A DNA stretch of 64,000 bases from positions 1 through 64,000 of the IMG/VR virus record IMGVR_UViG_3300027816_000081. One strand, 5' to 3'. This document shows positions 8,198-15,873 of this stretch, piece by piece. Numbering within the stretch: the first letter of the stretch is position 1; each line of letters opens with the position of its first letter. Source of the stretch: a virus. The notes beneath the pieces are model-generated. The model made no database searches. It was not told the DNA's origin and saw only the letters and a list, made by a program, of their open reading frames with translations. A program made the position numbers and the translations under genes.

Positions 8198-8810
8198 TCG
8201 ATGTACTCTGCTGGTTTATCGTTACATTATTGGTGTTTCCTGTAAGAACCATTTCAATGTTCTTTCCGGCTGTTCCATTCTGTAATGTAGTGATGTTGTT
8301 TCCGTCACCCATGATAGTTTTAGTATTGACAACATCATCTGCGTTTATTGTAGAGGTAAGTGTATTTGTATCACCCGTTAATGTGATATTCTGAACCGCA
8401 TTAGTTGCAGAAGATGTTGTACCTTGGTTAAAGACAAGACTGTTGGAATCACCGGCAACTGTGAGTGTCTTTGTAGATCCTGCAATAGTTGCGGCACTTC
8501 CTAAGTCATAGGTTAGTGAGTTGTTATCACCCGTCACAGTAGTATCAATGTTTATATTATCTGCTTGGATGATAGAACCCTGCACAGAATTATTGTTACC
8601 TTCCTGTGTTATTGTAATTGTTTGATTATTGCCTTCAAGTACTACACGGTTAGCTTCGGTACCTATTTTGTTACTTTGCCCTTTTTGTGTAATATCAATT
8701 GTGCTGGTATCACCTACTTGCTCAATATAAACTGAGTTAGTTGTTGATTGTGCGAAAGATAGTGTGCTGGTCATCAGTGCGATGACAAAAAGCATTAGTT
8801 TGTTTTTCAT
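8115..8810 (-). CDS. Curlin-like secreted repeat protein
   Basis: A signal peptide (MKNKLMLFVIALMTSTLSFA) precedes a 210-residue Asn/Thr/Gln/Ser-rich region. The first repeats, SVYIEQVGDTSTIDITQKG and QTITITQEGNNNSVQ, have the curlin pattern of alternating polar residues with QxG and N at fixed spacing. Later repeats are of the form GDxNxLT. Curlins are substrates of CsgG and nucleate extracellular amyloid. It lies directly downstream of csgG with an ATGA overlap, supporting co-expression. It ends in QCNALGPC, with two Cys that are unusual for a curlin. I call it curlin-like because the repeats are degenerate. Confidence 0.7.
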   Translation of the reverse strand: MKNKLMLFVIALMTSTLSFAQSTTNSVYIEQVGDTSTIDITQKGQSNKIGTEANRVVLEGNNQTITITQEGNNNSVQGSIIQADNINIDTTVTGDNNSLTYDLGSAATIAGSTKTLTVAGDSNSLVFNQGTTSSATNAVQNITLTGDTNTLTSTINADDVVNTKTIMGDGNNITTLQNGTAGKNIEMVLTGNTNNVTINQQSTSNVDTLKINSTSNGSTITINQCNALGPC

Positions 8811-9634
8811 TGTTTTGTTTCCCCTGTTACCGATAGATCGTATTCAATCTTCGGCGCAACTTTAAAATATCCCTTTTCTATTCCTTGTTTTACCATTTGT
8901 AAAACTGCTTCTTCAATTGCCATCTTGACTGCCATTGTGTTAGCTTCATTTTCAGTCATTCCGGCTTCTGCTTCAATTAATTTAGTGCCAACATCTACGA
9001 ACTTAAACACTGACAGGTCTCTGCCTACAGATAATACAGTTTTTGAGACTTGTACGTTAAGTATTACTTCACCTGTGTTAGTACTAACTGCACGCAATGA
9101 CACTACCACTTGATCTTTTCTATAAACTGTTGAACCGCCGATGCCCAAATATCTTGCGCCCGCGCCACCTGTCTGGATGTTAGTATCATAGCCAATGATG
9201 CCACCTTGGATGATCAATCCAGCAAATAGCATAGGATCAAGCTTATTTTCCCCCTCGCCCGAATATTCTTCACGAGTTTGACGAACAATTTGGCGTTCTC
9301 TTGCTAGGTCGTCTACTCTGTTGCGTTCTACTACTCTGAACCAAGTGCCTCCACCTGCGTCCTTCAACGCAGAAATCAATAATGGGGCACCGCCTTGTGT
9401 AACAGCAGTTGAGATACTAGCAATACCATCTTTGTCTTTGCGTTGACCAGTTAAATCAGGAAACTCATATACCGCTACTACTGCCTGTCTTTCGGGTGCC
9501 GGTAATGTGTATAGTTCGTTTACTTGAGTAGTTAATCTTGTGGGATTATCCTTTATTTCAAGTATGCCTGACCCAGTGGACATGCATCCGGACAATAATA
9601 AGGGTAATATCAATATCTTATAGTTCATTACCAT
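8807..9634 (-). CDS. csgG: CsgG-family outer-membrane curli secretion lipoprotein
   Basis: CsgG forms a nonameric outer-membrane channel that exports curli subunits. The signal sequence ends in a lipobox, LLLSGC, giving a lipidated Cys. The family core is clear: VAVYEFPDLTGQRK, TAVTQGGAPLLISALKDAG, FRVVERNRVDDLARERQIVR and the later channel-strand region VVVSLRAVSTNTGEVILNV. The length of 275 is normal for CsgG. The ATG at 9634 overlaps the csgF stop by 7 bases, and a second Met two codons on is an alternative start. Curli genes are rare in phages; similar csgG genes have, to my recollection, been annotated in some marine T4-like phages. Confidence 0.93.
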   Translation of the reverse strand: MVMNYKILILPLLLSGCMSTGSGILEIKDNPTRLTTQVNELYTLPAPERQAVVAVYEFPDLTGQRKDKDGIASISTAVTQGGAPLLISALKDAGGGTWFRVVERNRVDDLARERQIVRQTREEYSGEGENKLDPMLFAGLIIQGGIIGYDTNIQTGGAGARYLGIGGSTVYRKDQVVVSLRAVSTNTGEVILNVQVSKTVLSVGRDLSVFKFVDVGTKLIEAEAGMTENEANTMAVKMAIEEAVLQMVKQGIEKGYFKVAPKIEYDLSVTGETKQ

Positions 9635-10071
9635 TTAAATCCAGTAGTAGGAACTATGATTTCTGTTTGGTTGCCATCAGCGTCAGTGATTACTAGCTTT
9701 ATTTCTGTGTCTGTTTTTTCGTATCTGATTATGTTGCCTTCAAGTGTAAACTCCCCACGCTGTCCCCCCATTGAACCAAATAAGTTGTTGGTCAATTGTT
9801 GAGCTAATTGAGAGTAGATACGAGACTGCAAGTTGTTTAGAAAACGGTTTAAGATGGAGTTCTTTTCTTCTAGTGCTTTTGCTTTAAGATCAGCCTCTAT
9901 CTTATCCTGAATAGCCTTCTTTCTAGTAGCTTCCTGATTTTCAATTGTTAACCAGTGTGCTCCGGTGTTAACTCCCGAAAATGATGGGTTTTTAAATTGG
10001 AATACTATCTCGGTAGCCTGTGCAGGAGTGCTTACTAAGAGTCCTAATAATAGTGTTACTCGTTTCAGCAT
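9628..10071 (-). CDS. csgF: CsgF-family curli assembly factor
   Basis: CsgF plugs the outer face of the CsgG channel and guides nucleation of curli. The signal peptide (MLKRVTLLLGLLVSTPAQA) is followed by TEIVFQFKNPSFSG, matching the mature N-terminus of bacterial CsgF (TMTFQFRNPNFGG), which is the part that inserts into CsgG. A helical middle (about 50-105) and a C-terminal strand region ending in TTGFKW follow. At 147 residues it is normal for the family. The neighbour csgG overlaps it. No csgE is visible in this island. Confidence 0.9.
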   Translation of the reverse strand: MLKRVTLLLGLLVSTPAQATEIVFQFKNPSFSGVNTGAHWLTIENQEATRKKAIQDKIEADLKAKALEEKNSILNRFLNNLQSRIYSQLAQQLTNNLFGSMGGQRGEFTLEGNIIRYEKTDTEIKLVITDADGNQTEIIVPTTGFKW

Positions 10072-10086
10072 TTTTCCTGTACACCT

Positions 10087-10395
10087 TTAGTTCTTATCTG
10101 TTTTAGATGGTTTAGCCTGATTAATCATATGCTCAGCTTCAATTCTTTCTCTCTCAATAGTCTTACCGCGCAAATGCAATACAGTATCCACTTTTTGATT
10201 CATTCTAATCAAATCATTATCAAGCATACGAATACGATCAATGAGTGCTACTAACGTAGTGTTTGCTTCGCTTAATACTGGTTTTACCTCAGTAGTTGCC
10301 CACTTCCAAACATAGTATACGAAATATCCCATGCCGAATGCAGCAACAATAGGGAAACCATACTCACCGATTAGTTTAGCTATATTTGGTCCCAT
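10087..10395 (-). CDS. Small membrane protein with coiled-coil tail
   Basis: 102 residues with one transmembrane helix (YGFPIVAAFGMGYFVYYVWKW, given here only as residues 12-32) and a helical, partly charged C-terminal half. It is a paralogue of the next gene upstream: both have a GFPI-A start and a TALDNRV/LIDRIRM-NxDxIRM pattern in the coiled coil. The function is unknown; size and topology suit a holin-like or accessory inner-membrane protein. The start overlaps the upstream stop by one base. Confidence 0.7.
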   Translation of the reverse strand: MGPNIAKLIGEYGFPIVAAFGMGYFVYYVWKWATTEVKPVLSEANTTLVALIDRIRMLDNDLIRMNQKVDTVLHLRGKTIERERIEAEHMINQAKPSKTDKN

Positions 10396-10676
10396 TAGTC
10401 TCTCCTTGCATCATTTTTACCGTCTGCACGAGCAACACGGTTAATATCTGGCTTAAGGCCCAAAGCATTTGACACGACGGTATCAATACGTATAACGTCA
10501 TGATTCATTGTTTTAACACGATTGTCTAATGCCGTGATTATGTCCTTCATGCCCGCAACAGAACCTGTTACGCCTGCAAGAATGAACTTCAATGTAAGAA
10601 ATACGAAATAGCCGGCAGCGACTGCTGCTGCGATTGGAAAGCCCACATCGGCAACTAGTTTAAAAAATTCCCCCAC
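10395..10676 (-). CDS. Small membrane protein, first gene of the curli operon
   Basis: 93 residues from a GTG start (VGEFFKLVADVGFP) after an AAGGAG site. One hydrophobic helix (about 8-33) is followed by a coiled-coil-like segment with ITALDNRVKTMNHDVIRID. It is a tandem paralogue of the gene that follows. The GTG start sits inside one arm of an inverted repeat whose other arm lies upstream of the local promoter, described separately. The function is unknown. Confidence 0.7.
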   Translation of the reverse strand: MGEFFKLVADVGFPIAAAVAAGYFVFLTLKFILAGVTGSVAGMKDIITALDNRVKTMNHDVIRIDTVVSNALGLKPDINRVARADGKNDARRD

Positions 10677-10721
10677 AATAGCTCCTTATTATTATTATAA
10701 TAATATTTAGCCATGTGGGGG
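10670..10721 (-). promoter_or_regulatory. Start-codon-sequestering hairpin with promoter in its loop
   Basis: Inverted repeat: CCCCCACA at plus 10670-10677 and TGTGGGGG at 10714-10721. In a minus-strand transcript that reads through from the upstream gene, the two arms pair (8 bp, mostly GC) and bury the GTG start at 10676. A late-like CTAAATAT box (10703-10710) and the AAGGAG site lie in the loop. A transcript begun there lacks the upstream arm and leaves the start free. This is the arrangement known for T4 genes e and soc. The role is inferred. Confidence 0.5.
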
Positions 10722-10767
10722 TATTTTAAAACTACTAGTTTATTAAAACTACGTACTTTTTACGTTA

Positions 10768-11076
10768 TTAGTAGATACTCTTTGGTGCTCTAGGCTTGTT
10801 ATAGTTCTTGACTGCATCAATGAATGCTTCCTTGCTCTGAACAGCACGGTCTTGCATTTCTTCACGATCCATTGGCTTAAGAGTTTCATAACGATTCAAG
10901 AATGCAATCATAGCATTTACTGGAAGAGCTTCCTTACTACCGTCACGGAAGATGATAGGGCGATTGCCGCCAGTGTCCATGCTCTTGCGAATCTGCATGA
11001 CAATGTTGGGGACCTTGTCGGTATCCGGATCTTCAATGTTGTCAAACGATTCGGTAAGAATTTCATTAATCTTCAT
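10768..11076 (-). CDS. Conserved phage protein with capsid-targeting leader
   Basis: 102 residues beginning MKINEILTE-S, a likely gp21-cleaved leader like those of the genes to its right. The remainder is a small mixed-charge helical protein with RPIIFRDGSKEALPVNAMIAF and MDREEMQDRAVQSKEAFIDA, a layout I recall from unnamed cyanomyovirus proteins. A ribosome site AGAGGTG precedes the ATG. It has both a sigma70-type and a late promoter upstream. The function is unknown. Confidence 0.7.
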   Translation of the reverse strand: MKINEILTESFDNIEDPDTDKVPNIVMQIRKSMDTGGNRPIIFRDGSKEALPVNAMIAFLNRYETLKPMDREEMQDRAVQSKEAFIDAVKNYNKPRAPKSIY

Positions 11077-11093
11077 AATCTATCACCTCTGTA

Positions 11094-11102
11094 GTATTTA
11101 TC
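11094..11102 (-). promoter_or_regulatory. Late promoter GATAAATAC
   Basis: GATAAATAC on the minus strand, 17 bases before the ATG at 11076; the leader contains AGAGGTG. This is the leadered class of late promoter. Confidence 0.65.
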
Positions 11103-11113
11103 AGTGAATCACT

Positions 11114-11142
11114 GTTTTATCATATTGACGGGCCAATGTCAA
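11114..11142 (-). promoter_or_regulatory. Candidate sigma70-type promoter
   Basis: Minus-strand TTGACA at 11137-11142, a 17-base spacer and TAAAAC at 11114-11119. It overlaps the stop codon of the amidoligase gene and lies upstream of the late promoter for the 102-residue gene. Confidence 0.5.
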
Positions 11143-13769
11143 CCGTTATATAGCCTTGCTTCTAATTCTCTTGAAGGGTCTATGCGGTGCGCCTGTCTAG
11201 CTCGTTCAATAGCATGTTCTGGACTAGTTGCACGAATGACTACACCCCCGGTGTCGCCTACATCTGTAACTTGATAAAGCTCACCTTCGCCGGGTTGTCC
11301 TGCTGTCAATCCATTATTAGATTGATTTGATCTTCCGCCTACTTCGGTTGCTGTCAAGTCTAGTATTGACCATTCAGGGCGGGCTCTAGTAGCAGCGTGG
11401 TATGCTTCTTCCTGATTAGGGGCTTCAACTCTAATCGTGCCGCCAAATCTGTTGTTGCTAACATAAAATTCTCTTGGAGTTGCAGTCAATTCATTACTGG
11501 AGGATGACTGATTATTTCTGCGCTCTAGTTCACTCTGTTGCGATCTTAGATACATATTGACCACATTAGGATCAGCATCCTGCAATACAACATCTAGACT
11601 GCCAACGGTATCACCCATGCTAGGGTACAATGTCAATGCGATTCTTCCAGCTTCACCCACTGTTCTAGCACTAATGTATTGACTTTCGCCGTTACCTCTT
11701 ACACGATATAAGTTGTATTGCGGTTCTTCTTGAGACTGAGGAGTTGCCGAGAGAACTCTAATCTGATGTTGATATGAGTCCCAACTTGGATTGTTACGCA
11801 ATGCGCGGCTTAATGCAGTTGCGCTATCTCTTGCCGCTAAATCAACTCTTTGATTTAATGTATTGTTAATTACGACGAACTCTGATTCGCCGGGTGCCAT
11901 TCTAAGTGGTTGTTGCGGAGTCTCGCTTGCTAACTTAGCAGTCAATCCTTGCTTTGGCAATCCACTCTCATAACTAAGTGTAATATCAATTGCTTGTAAA
12001 GGTGTTATTGCCATATAGTTACCAACGACATTACCATCCTTGTCAAACACGTTATATTCTTTTTTACCGGTAAATTCAGTTGCGATGATATTTTCAATGT
12101 CATCAGGCTTGAACCAACTCGGCTCTAATTTCATTGCAGCTTCCATTGCCTTATTAGCATCATCAACCTGTTCAGTCTTTTTGAGGAACATTCTGCGATT
12201 GTCGCCGGTTGGATTGTCATATTCAATGATCCAGTCACCGTCTCTTGCATCATAGAATTCAAGTTCAACTACTCCTTCTTTGGATAGTTTCTCTTGTTTT
12301 CTTTGTGATTGTGTAGCCTTAAGCTTGTTCTTCAATTCTTCTCTAGTGATAGTACCTGCTGCATACTGAACGAACACATCTTCCAGTGAACCCTTAGTAG
12401 GAGCAAACATCTTAGTAAGCTTCTTTAAGTATTCCTTACGATACTTGTCAGGATCAACAGCAGCGTCAAGTGCTACTACGCAGCGGTATAATGTATCTTC
12501 AATCTTGTCAAAGTTTTGATCAAGCCAGTCACCACCGGGACCTCTGAACTCAACACGATTATCTTTAGGATTGATACTAGTGAACTTACCTACTCTACCT
12601 GAGTGAATAACTTTACTTGCAATAGTTTCAAGATTATTTTTTAATTTCTTAAATAGTAGTTCTTTGTCTTGTACGCTGGGTGCTTCTTCAATAACATCTA
12701 AAGCACTCTTACAATAACTATTTGCACTGCGGCCAAATCTATCTAGTAGATACTTGTCACCTAACAACAATGTTAGCTTAACGAAGTCTAAATTTTCTTG
12801 ATTAAATCCAGGAACACTGACATTCATGTGAAGACCAGTAGTTCTATTAGTATATGCGCCCTTGTCATCGGCCCACTCTTTAATCTTCTTAACATCTGCT
12901 AACGCTTCATCAATTGGCAATGGGGGACTAATGAACTCAAGTCCAGCATCATCACCTGAACCGCTTAAACTGCTGTCGGGTTCAATCGTATACGCATCAC
13001 TCGTTCTTGGTCCACCGTGATAACCAGTACTGTAGTGAACTTTGCGACCGATTGCATCTGAGAATTCATCTGCTAGATTCTCAAGGTTCATTTCTCCATC
13101 GCCACTTGGATAGGTATAATGTGGCCATGCAACATATTCTCTGACACGATCATTAACATCGGACATATAACGAATGCCGATTTCTCTTAAGAATTCTCTT
13201 TCGTCAAAGTCGCCTTCATCTTGTCTTTCTTCGCGGAAATCATCGTATGCCCTTTGATAACTATCGCTGTCAAATCCTTCTTCCCATTCATCTTCAATGA
13301 ACTGTGCCCAGTCTGATCCGTCAGGGTTTCTATTACCAAATAAATCTTCTTCTTTGTCTACGTGATCGGCAATCGTATCAGGATCTACGTTGTCTTTTAC
13401 CCATTTTGCAAAGTATTCTCTACCGTCATTATTCCACTGCTCATCAATTTGTTCGCTTTGCCACTCATAGAACTTTTCTTTTAGTTCTTCTTCTAAGTCT
13501 CTAATTGTGCTGCGATCATTGTAGTCACCGTCATTAAAGAAGCGAACGATATCATCAATATCGTAGGCTTCTTCATCATAATCCATATCCTCTTCCGGTT
13601 CCATATCGTCATCATCTACAACACCAACGTCAGGAACAAGCATTTCAAATTCAATACCCACTAATGCATCAATGCCACTAGCAAGCTTCTTCAAGTTGCC
13701 TGGGCTCATATTTACTTCAAAAAGCTCTTGCTGAGCTTCTACAATAGGTACGAATTGCTTTGCTCTCAT
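11139..13769 (-). CDS. Amidoligase-domain protein with tandem C-terminal repeats and capsid-targeting leader
   Basis: 876 residues. It starts MRAKQFVPIVE-AQ, a probable cleaved leader. Residues about 35-470 look like an ATP-grasp-related amidoligase (COOH-NH2 ligase): LVGIEFEM, EPDSSL, GLEFISPPL, TTGLHMNVSVP and NRVEFRGPGGDW are the family's spaced motifs. A long acidic insert (about 50-190) interrupts the fold after GIEFEM. From about residue 500 there are about six 45-60 residue repeats of the form YxVxxxxG-A-A-RxxPxW, with a strand-strand-helix look. Amidoligases join carboxyl and amino groups, as in peptide tagging or cell-wall modification. It overlaps the next gene by 4 bases. The packaged-enzyme role is inferred. 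Confidence 0.75.
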   Translation of the reverse strand: MRAKQFVPIVEAQQELFEVNMSPGNLKKLASGIDALVGIEFEMLVPDVGVVDDDDMEPEEDMDYDEEAYDIDDIVRFFNDGDYNDRSTIRDLEEELKEKFYEWQSEQIDEQWNNDGREYFAKWVKDNVDPDTIADHVDKEEDLFGNRNPDGSDWAQFIEDEWEEGFDSDSYQRAYDDFREERQDEGDFDEREFLREIGIRYMSDVNDRVREYVAWPHYTYPSGDGEMNLENLADEFSDAIGRKVHYSTGYHGGPRTSDAYTIEPDSSLSGSGDDAGLEFISPPLPIDEALADVKKIKEWADDKGAYTNRTTGLHMNVSVPGFNQENLDFVKLTLLLGDKYLLDRFGRSANSYCKSALDVIEEAPSVQDKELLFKKLKNNLETIASKVIHSGRVGKFTSINPKDNRVEFRGPGGDWLDQNFDKIEDTLYRCVVALDAAVDPDKYRKEYLKKLTKMFAPTKGSLEDVFVQYAAGTITREELKNKLKATQSQRKQEKLSKEGVVELEFYDARDGDWIIEYDNPTGDNRRMFLKKTEQVDDANKAMEAAMKLEPSWFKPDDIENIIATEFTGKKEYNVFDKDGNVVGNYMAITPLQAIDITLSYESGLPKQGLTAKLASETPQQPLRMAPGESEFVVINNTLNQRVDLAARDSATALSRALRNNPSWDSYQHQIRVLSATPQSQEEPQYNLYRVRGNGESQYISARTVGEAGRIALTLYPSMGDTVGSLDVVLQDADPNVVNMYLRSQQSELERRNNQSSSSNELTATPREFYVSNNRFGGTIRVEAPNQEEAYHAATRARPEWSILDLTATEVGGRSNQSNNGLTAGQPGEGELYQVTDVGDTGGVVIRATSPEHAIERARQAHRIDPSRELEARLYNG

Positions 13770-15193
13770 TTTCTGCCAATCTTCATATATCTTGTGTATT
13801 CAGTTTCTGGATCGTTTAATTTCTTTTCACCAGTATAATATACTTTAGACAAATTAAACAACTCATCAAATTCTGTTAAGCTATCAGTATTTATTGCTAC
13901 GTCAGAAACATTGTTCCTTGCTTGCAATAAACATAGCATATTATCGGGAACCTTAGTTAAAAACACTGGACCTGTTTCGTTGCAGCTAGTGTTAATAACT
14001 ACTCCAGGCTTTTCATAAACTACATCTTCTGCTTTTTGATGAAGTAATACCAACTTGCCTTCGTCATTTAATGTATCTAATAGCTTTTTACTGCGAATTA
14101 ACCATTCTTCATTTGGTTCAACAAGCACAAGCTTGTCAAACTTAACTCCGGCTTGCTGTATGAAGATACCCATATTGCCATACCAGCTACCTAGCACATA
14201 GATAGTGCCAGCGTTCTTGCCTTTAAGACCCTTAGCTAACATATCACATAACCAAGTCTTACTCTCAACTAAGTCTGGAGTAAAGCTGCCCTCAAGTGTA
14301 CTTGGACTTGCTTCTTCAACTTGTTCTTCTTTTAATAAGACTTCTTCAACATCAACGATTTTAGCTTGACTAGGATCAGTAATGACGTAGCTTAGATGAC
14401 CCTTGTCTTCGTATCTATTCTTGTATACGAAACCATCAATGCCTAAATCTCTCAGTTTGTCAAGTAATCGCTTTCTTAATTCTTGAGGATCTTGTTCAGT
14501 AGTAATGAATTCCATTTCTTCTTGACTGATGAGTTTCTTGTCTCTCAACTCAAACGCATAGAGTCTGTCATAGTGTACACCAGGAAAATCTTTGATCGTC
14601 AATGGATTCTTGATATCAATTTGTACTTTATAGATTTTACCGTTCTTGACTTTCTTATAATCCATTCTATCTCGTGCAGCAGTTTCAGAGCCAAAGTGAC
14701 TGAAGGGACGAAACGCCGAGATATCGTCTGTTGTACCGTGATAAGCAACTGTGTTAATTGACTTGTCTTCGGTTAAGTTATCTTCTTCTTTAAAGATAGC
14801 GTAGTAAATCGGATATTCTTCGTCGCCTGCCAATCCCGACTCAATTGGCATTTTACCATCTTCACGATTGATAAAGTCTCTTAGTACTTCATCATAAATG
14901 TCTTCGTACTTTGATAGATACCTAGGATGATCAGCAGGCAAATAACAGCGATCATTTGCATCCTGCTGGCAATAGTCACTGAATCCCTCAAAGTGAACAG
15001 TGTAAGGGCCAAACTTTTCTACACCTACATCATCTGGTCCTAGATTGAATATGAATTCTTCAATCTGAGTGATATAATCTTTACCATCTGAATGCTTAAT
15101 ATTTTCAACCACAACAACTTCTTCCTGTAGCTCAGGCTCTTGTTCTAATAGTTGTAGTGATTTGATTAACATCTGCATTTCATCCGGGGACAT
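13766..15193 (-). CDS. ADP-ribosyltransferase-like and methyltransferase-like fusion protein
   Basis: 475 residues. The middle domain (about 145-295) resembles ADP-ribosyltransferases of polyvalent phage proteins: AYHGTTDDISAF, FGSETAARDRM, YKVQIDIKNPL, LGIDGFVYKN and LSYVITDPSQ. The C-terminal domain (about 310-475) has a Rossmann-like IYVLGSWYGNMGIF, LVLVEPNEEW and VVINTSCNETGP, as in a class I methyltransferase. The N-terminus has LQLLE-QE, a possible but later gp21-type site. Packaged ADP-ribosyltransferases have a precedent in T4 Alt. It overlaps both neighbours (4 and 1 bases). Catalytic residues beyond the first His cannot be assigned with certainty. Confidence 0.65.
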   Translation of the reverse strand: MSPDEMQMLIKSLQLLEQEPELQEEVVVVENIKHSDGKDYITQIEEFIFNLGPDDVGVEKFGPYTVHFEGFSDYCQQDANDRCYLPADHPRYLSKYEDIYDEVLRDFINREDGKMPIESGLAGDEEYPIYYAIFKEEDNLTEDKSINTVAYHGTTDDISAFRPFSHFGSETAARDRMDYKKVKNGKIYKVQIDIKNPLTIKDFPGVHYDRLYAFELRDKKLISQEEMEFITTEQDPQELRKRLLDKLRDLGIDGFVYKNRYEDKGHLSYVITDPSQAKIVDVEEVLLKEEQVEEASPSTLEGSFTPDLVESKTWLCDMLAKGLKGKNAGTIYVLGSWYGNMGIFIQQAGVKFDKLVLVEPNEEWLIRSKKLLDTLNDEGKLVLLHQKAEDVVYEKPGVVINTSCNETGPVFLTKVPDNMLCLLQARNNVSDVAINTDSLTEFDELFNLSKVYYTGEKKLNDPETEYTRYMKIGRK

Positions 15194-15642
15194 TACGCCC
15201 TCGCGGTTTTGAGAATACTTCTTAGCATCCAGGCGTGCTTAGCATGTGCATCAATGCGTTCTGCAATAAAGTTTGCAATACCCTGCTCATCGCTGTCATT
15301 CGCTACATGGAAGGCTTGCTTATACATATCAAGAATGATAGCGTTGTCCTGATGTAGTTCTTGCATCATCAACTCAGCACGAGGGATTTTTACTTGATCT
15401 GCGATCTGACTTAATTCAGCATAGCGAAGGATACTACCGGGAGTATAGCTATCAAGTTGACGAATGATTTCTGCCAACTTGTCAATAGTGTTGCCGTATA
15501 CTTCTTCGTAATAATTACCAAAGAATTCGTGATACTGGGGGAAATTAGGTCCTTCCACATTCCAGTGGAAGTTTTGTGCCTTGATTGACAAAGCATATGC
15601 AGTGGCTAAAAGGGTTTTAAGTGTATCAGTGAGCATGTTCAT
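15193..15642 (-). CDS. dps: Dps-like ferritin-family protein
   Basis: 149 residues of four-helix Dps type. The family signature AQNFHWNVEGPNFPQYHEFFGNYYE is present (given in part: FHWNVEGPNFPQYHEFF). A later TIDKLAEIIRQLD holds the other ferroxidase ligands. Dps dodecamers bind iron and protect DNA from oxidative damage. The stop overlaps the start of the ART/MTase gene by one base. A possible AATAAATA late box precedes it. In a phage it might protect replicating DNA or be carried in the head; it has no targeting leader. Confidence 0.9.
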   Translation of the reverse strand: MNMLTDTLKTLLATAYALSIKAQNFHWNVEGPNFPQYHEFFGNYYEEVYGNTIDKLAEIIRQLDSYTPGSILRYAELSQIADQVKIPRAELMMQELHQDNAIILDMYKQAFHVANDSDEQGIANFIAERIDAHAKHAWMLRSILKTARA

Positions 15643-15652
15643 AGTCCTATAG

Positions 15653-15662
15653 ACTATTTATT
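15653..15662 (-). promoter_or_regulatory. Late-like promoter box AATAAATA
   Basis: AATAAATAGT on the minus strand, about 12 bases before the first ATG of the dps-like gene, overlapping the stop of the preceding gene. Confidence 0.45.
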
Positions 15663-15873
15663 GTTTTGATTCAAGAACTGCAACTCTTTTGTCAATGTCA
15701 TGAATATCGTCTTCAATATCATCCTTGAGTTGGTCTCTTGCAATTTGAGCATTGTCTTGCATAATTTGTACTTGCTCTTGTAGATTTATAACTGCCATTA
15801 CTAAATATCCTACACCAGTCAATAGTATAGGGAATAGTGCCATCAATATATCTTTAATCCAACTATCTTTCAT
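15658..15873 (-). CDS. Small membrane protein with coiled-coil tail
   Basis: 71 residues: a hydrophobic N-terminal helix (ILMALFPILLTGVGYLVMAV) and a charged coiled coil (about 32-71) ending in KRVAVLESKQ. The topology resembles XhlA-type or holin-accessory proteins. It is one of several such genes in the window. The function is unknown. Confidence 0.65.
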   Translation of the reverse strand: MKDSWIKDILMALFPILLTGVGYLVMAVINLQEQVQIMQDNAQIARDQLKDDIEDDIHDIDKRVAVLESKQ

